From Mesobacillus jeotgali (lineage in GTDB: Bacteria > Bacillota > Bacilli > Bacillales > Cytobacillaceae), in the NCBI RefSeq assembly GCF_900166585.1, contig NZ_FVZC01000007.1, positions 310,001 to 374,000 on the forward strand: a stretch of DNA of 64,000 nucleotides, written 5' to 3'. The position numbers and the translations under genes are program-made. A model generated the notes under the pieces. That model had not been told where the DNA came from. It did not search any database and worked only from the letters and a program-made list of their open reading frames with translations. Every line of letters starts with the position of its first letter. The first letter of the stretch is position 1. Below, piece after piece: positions 60,405 to 64,000 of this stretch.

Positions 60405-60421
60405 TAGTGCGTTACCGCACA
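60405..60421 (-). promoter_or_regulatory. Leader hairpin at the csp ribosome site
   Basis: Minus strand GTGCG-GTAA-CGCAC (60407-60420): a 5-bp stem with GNRA tetraloop ending two bases before AGGAGG. Confidence 0.5.
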
Positions 60422-61534
60422 ACGTATTACTATCCTTGCCCAAAGTGATCATCAAGACGAAAAGTTTTGATACTTATACAATCCTTTACACCGAACAAAA
60501 ATAATTCTTATTCATCATAACAAGAAACGAAAGATAAAGCAAATCATCGCCGCCACAATATAAATGGTCCATATGAAACTGCAAGGATGCTTTATGGTCC
60601 TTGAACGAACAAATGCATTGATACAAGAGGGTTCAATACTTTTTTGAATTTCACCTCATCAACGAACGGGGCAGGATATAATGAAATATTTGGAACTTTT
60701 TTTAAAACATATGACTAAACAGTAAGAGGGCAGATAGAAGAAAAGTTTTTACCACTTTTTTAACTTTAGTTGTGTTAGTAATAGGGATGATTTGGAGGAG
60801 AGATAGTATCAACACAAGCATAAAGTGAGTACAGAAAATACTGAGTTAATGGTCATATCATCATAAATTTTTATATTGTGAAAATACAGTTATCATTCAC
60901 TCGCGGCTACGTTGATCCAGCAGGATTAACGGCCTTTTTTGTGGAATTCTTTAGTATGCTTACAGAGCAGGATAGTTGAATTTCCGCGGCGGTTGCGCAA
61001 TAAAAGAAATACTAATAGGAGAAGTTGATTGTATTTATGCACCAGAAAAATGTTCGCCAGGTAAACTAAAATAAATCTGAGCTAATAAAAAGATAAAGAA
61101 TTTTACTAAGGGAATGTTCTTGTAATCAATTGAATTTGAAGACGAATTATTTTTAGAGTGATTCCATAATAGTCATTACATAGCTTAATAGCTTTGTTTC
61201 ACGAATATAAGGAATGGAGCGGAAATACATATGAGTAATTGTTTATGGTTACGGGGGATTAATGAAAATCATTGAAAAAACATATGTAATTATAGAAGAA
61301 GTTAATTTATTGCCTAGCTTATTAGGTCAGGGCTATTGAGCGTTTAGGGTATCAAGAGATGATTGCGAGCTTGCGGATAACTTTGCCTGTGTTCTCGATT
61401 ATTGTGGTACGTGTTTATCAACATAAGGCTGCAAAACTATTTGGTTCTTCCCCCTAGTTTCACAACATAGAAATTCTTGGCTAGTAGAGTAATTCAAATG
61501 GCTGGATTATATGTTACTTGAAAGCGGTGATACG
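60422..61534. other. Long intergenic region, no supported gene
   Basis: About 1.1 kb. It should contain the csp promoter on the minus strand. Several short frames (for example one ending GEVDCIYAPEKCSPGKLK near 61070) are too short or broken to call. A GGCAGG-type motif at 60669 resembles the dispersed motif at 30185 and 36683. Confidence 0.45.
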
Positions 61535-62698
61535 ATGAAAGCAATTATTATAGGCGCAGGCATCGGAGGGCTTAGCACAGCCATTGCCCTCCGCAAAATC
61601 GGGATCGAAGTGAAAGTATTTGAAAGCAAGCATGAAGTGCGTTTCGCAGGTGCAGGTCTCGGAATCGGCGCGAATGCTCTCAGGGCATTGCAGCAGCTGG
61701 GTGTGGGCGATCAGGTAGTACGGGAAGGGAAGGTCTTGGATGAACTTCGCATCTTATCATCTGCAGGGAAAATCCTTCAACGGACGGATACAACAATAAT
61801 TAGCACCAAGTATGGACTTGACAATGTTTCGATTGAGCGAGGAAAGCTTCTGGAGTTGCTGATGTGCGCTTTAGGTCAGGCACAAATTGTCCAAACCGGA
61901 AAGACTTGCAGGCGTTTTGAACAAAATGCCTATGGGGTGAAAGTTTGGTTTGAAGACGGTTCAACGGAGGAAGGAGATTTGCTGATCGCTGCGGATGGCA
62001 TTCACTCCGCCATTCGTGAAACACTAATGCCTAATGCAAAACCACGGTATGCGGGATACACCTGTTGGAGGGCGGTTGTTCAGGCCGGACCCGACTTAAA
62101 GGGTTATGATCAGAAAGTCTTTATAGAAACCTGGGGCCGCAGGGGACGCTTTGGTTTGGTTCCTTTGCCAGACAACCGGATCTATTGGTTTGCCTGCGTT
62201 AATGCCAAAGCCGGGGATTCTCAATTAAGAACCTTTTCTGTACAGAACTTGATCAAGATATTTGATGGGTACCATGAGCCGATCCCTGGCATACTGGCAC
62301 AAACGTCTGATCACCAATTGCTCCATCATGATATTTATGATCTGCCGCCAATCCACCGCTTTGTATTTGGGAACATAGTTTTGCTCGGTGACTCGGCCCA
62401 TGCCATGACCCCCAATCTGGGACAAGGAGCAGGACAGTCTATTGAAGATGCAGTCATCCTCGCAGGTCATTTAAAAAGAAGCCCGACAATTAAAGAGGCA
62501 TTGAAAAGATATGAACACGAACGAACTGCGCGGACCAGTGTAATTACCAGAATGTCAAAGCGGGTTGGAATGGTGGCACAGTTGAATGACCGAGTTTCTG
62601 TGACTCTTCGAGATGCACTATTCCCGCATATTCCAGCCAGGGTTATGGAAAAACAGCTGAAATACCTGTACGAAGTGAGGCTTGAAGGACTTCTGTAA
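61535..62698 (+). CDS. FAD-dependent aromatic-ring-type monooxygenase
   Basis: A 387-aa class A flavin monooxygenase (PHBH fold). FAD site GAGIGGLSTAIAL (8-20), the DG motif LLIAADGIHSAIRE (about 150-163) and the second FAD motif VLLGDSAHAMTPNLGQGAGQSIEDA (about 284-308). It hydroxylates an unknown aromatic or heterocyclic substrate with NAD(P)H and O2. ATG 61535 follows AAGCGGTGATACG; the frame from 61511 adds residues before the Rossmann fold. Confidence 0.9.
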   Translation: MKAIIIGAGIGGLSTAIALRKIGIEVKVFESKHEVRFAGAGLGIGANALRALQQLGVGDQVVREGKVLDELRILSSAGKILQRTDTTIISTKYGLDNVSIERGKLLELLMCALGQAQIVQTGKTCRRFEQNAYGVKVWFEDGSTEEGDLLIAADGIHSAIRETLMPNAKPRYAGYTCWRAVVQAGPDLKGYDQKVFIETWGRRGRFGLVPLPDNRIYWFACVNAKAGDSQLRTFSVQNLIKIFDGYHEPIPGILAQTSDHQLLHHDIYDLPPIHRFVFGNIVLLGDSAHAMTPNLGQGAGQSIEDAVILAGHLKRSPTIKEALKRYEHERTARTSVITRMSKRVGMVAQLNDRVSVTLRDALFPHIPARVMEKQLKYLYEVRLEGLL

Positions 62699-62954
62699 AT
62701 GATTTTCTTTTATGAAGGCAGGAGAAGTTTATAATCGGTGCTTTGTTCCTTGAATTATTCGTTATGACTGGAAGAGACTTCTATTTAGCCAAAGTAGATC
62801 ATCCACCTAATTTTACTCTGTTAAAGATGTTTATAAAGACGGGGAACAAAAGTTTAAACAGGCAAAGGCTACAAGGTAATTGATTATAATCAACTCGATG
62901 GACTTACTAACTTCAGGTTTGTCTAATAAAAGTCCAACTAAAAAGGAGGAACTT

Positions 62955-63281
62955 ATGAGGTATCTAAACATTGTATATCTCGTATTGCTAATGATTTTGG
63001 CATCTTGTTCTCCTGAAGAGCAACCAGGAACATATTCACTGATAATTGTTTCTGGTGAAGAGAATATAAGTGAAACATTTACAAAATATATCGGCGTTTC
63101 CTTAATTGAATATGAGCATTTAACTAGTCTCGAGGCAGCACAAGTAAAATATCCAAACTACGATATAGAGAAAGCCCCCGCAATTTTGATATTCAGAGAC
63201 AACGGAGCAGAATTAAAAAAGCTACAGTTGAAAACATATGATATTGAAGAGGCGAAGGAATGGTTAGAAGATACACTTTAA
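62955..63281 (+). CDS. Small lipoprotein, unknown
   Basis: A 108-aa protein with a lipoprotein signal (MRYLNIVYLVLLMILASC, lipobox LASC, C18) and a small alpha/beta remainder (YSLIIVSGEENISETFT; APAILIFRDNGAELKKL), somewhat thioredoxin-like in outline but without CxxC. ATG 62955 follows AAAAAGGAGGAACTT. Function unknown. Confidence 0.72.
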   Translation: MRYLNIVYLVLLMILASCSPEEQPGTYSLIIVSGEENISETFTKYIGVSLIEYEHLTSLEAAQVKYPNYDIEKAPAILIFRDNGAELKKLQLKTYDIEEAKEWLEDTL

Positions 63282-63417
63282 AATCGTTTTTTTAACATAT
63301 TGAAACGTGAATCCAGGCAAATTTCTTTCTAAGCTTATGATGCCAATTTGTAAAAGAAGGCATTTTTGTTAGTTTTGTTGAATCATATATTTACATAAAG
63401 TGGAAAGGGGAGGTCAT

Positions 63418-63876
63418 ATGAAGGGGATTCGAATATCGAAAGTTACTATCTTATCACTTTTGTTTTTATTAACAAGTACCCTATTATTAGGATGCAAGAA
63501 TAGTGATGATTTACATGTTAAGCAAAGTTCGGCAGAGGGAGTTGAAACCGATGCTGAAAAGTCAGAGCAAGATATTTCAGAATTGACAAATCAAATAGAG
63601 TCACTTCAAACGCAAACCGAATCCTTGAATCAGCAAAATCAATATTTAGTGGATGTTATTAAAAGGATAGTAGAAGATTTTTCTGATGAAGAAATGTTGG
63701 AGTTTGCCCGAAGTCAGTTTATTTATGATTTACAAATTAATGGAAAAACCATTCCCGAGAATGGAGAATTGGCTATTTCTTCAGGGAATGTGGAAATTTT
63801 ATTATCACAAAGAAGTATGGGTTACGATATTTTACAACCTGATTGGTTAGAAAAGGGAAAAATTAGTGGGGACTAA
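63418..63876 (+). CDS. Coiled-coil lipoprotein, probably frameshifted
   Basis: A 152-aa protein with lipoprotein signal (lipobox LLLGC near 24-28), an acidic coiled-coil stretch (about 48-85) and a small domain (QFIYDLQINGKTIPENGEL). The stop at 63874 is followed in the -1 frame by an open stretch to the window end (DTTHWTATGRDGTVNTARG), suggesting one longer protein broken in the GGGG run at 63868-63871. ATG 63418 follows GGAAAGGGGAGGTCAT. The true 3' end lies beyond the window. Confidence 0.65.
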   Translation: MKGIRISKVTILSLLFLLTSTLLLGCKNSDDLHVKQSSAEGVETDAEKSEQDISELTNQIESLQTQTESLNQQNQYLVDVIKRIVEDFSDEEMLEFARSQFIYDLQINGKTIPENGELAISSGNVEILLSQRSMGYDILQPDWLEKGKISGD

Positions 63877-64000
63877 ATTTTGATACTACTCATTGGACTG
63901 CAACAGGAAGAGATGGTACTGTCAATACAGCCAGAGGTTATGAAGCAACAAATGTCAAAGCAGGAGAACGGATATCCTTTAAAATTACGGATGAATTGAA

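Noticed and set aside
62700..62880. Possible broken gene between the monooxygenase and the lipoprotein
   Set aside because: A short open stretch (VMTGRDFYLAKVDHP) is visible but no family could be recognised.

Overview
The window is a chromosomal segment of a low-GC, endospore-forming Bacillaceae bacterium. The evidence is AAGGAGG-type ribosome sites, frequent TTG/GTG starts, and many proteins close to Bacillus subtilis ones: BceRSAB, YkoY, YtoQ, YfmJ, YwaF, HxlRAB, YitC/YitD and FtsZ. A genus near Mesobacillus, Cytobacillus or Bacillus is likely but not proven. There are no rRNA or tRNA genes, no prophage and no CRISPR array. Most genes are short operons closed by intrinsic terminators.

Layout. 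1-4.6 kb: DoxX-like protein, threonine ammonia-lyase, a heptad-repeat coiled-coil protein and a large membrane protein. 4.9-9.5 kb: a three-gene operon with a 1199-aa ATPase carrying one divergent N-terminal AAA module and three CbbX/SpoVK-type modules, plus two membrane proteins. 9.7-12.9 kb: ytoQ, a 187-bp mobile-type repeat, and a tandem family of six small membrane proteins, the last frameshifted. 13-18 kb: a complete bacitracin-type bceRS-bceAB locus with a BceR operator, beside a FosB-type gene. 18-22.4 kb: alkaline phosphatase, then a manganese (yybP-ykoY) riboswitch ahead of an FbpB-like small protein and the TerC-family exporter YkoY, then a CNNM/CBS protein. 22.5-27.4 kb: short intergenic arrays, including an 0.84-kb array of about sixteen 53-bp units, with GNAT, aldo/keto reductase, TauE-type and YwaF-like genes. 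27.6-31.7 kb: a sigma factor, a Cys-rich protein, DinB, and a T-box leader ahead of a GNAT acetyltransferase. 32-36 kb: sulfolactate synthesis genes and hxlR/hxlAB (formaldehyde fixation).

38.6-45 kb forms one regulatory block. A lipoprotein class F-type sortase lies downstream of its probable MPKTG-anchored substrate. Facing them are an NADH dehydrogenase-like flavoprotein and an ECF41 sigma factor. Further on is an ECF sigma/RskA anti-sigma pair. The promoter of the sigma/anti-sigma pair and that of the surface-protein operon share TGATC-N17-CGTTAG, while the flavoprotein operon carries an ECF41-type promoter. 45-52 kb is accessory: AraC/GyrI regulator, SMI1/KNR4, three GNATs, TmrB-like kinase, DUF1697, YfmJ reductase and a decayed enolase-superfamily gene. 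53-64 kb: MsrA, NAD(P)-binding protein, diguanylate cyclase, PspC, an ftsZ lying outside any division cluster, LysE/TrmB pair, cold-shock protein, FAD monooxygenase and two lipoproteins, the last apparently frameshifted at the window edge.

The best candidates for something undescribed are the AAA/membrane operon, the ECF-controlled sortase/surface-protein locus, the tandem small-membrane-protein family, the T-box-controlled acetyltransferase, the stray ftsZ and the 53-bp array. All functions are read from sequence only; no database search was run.
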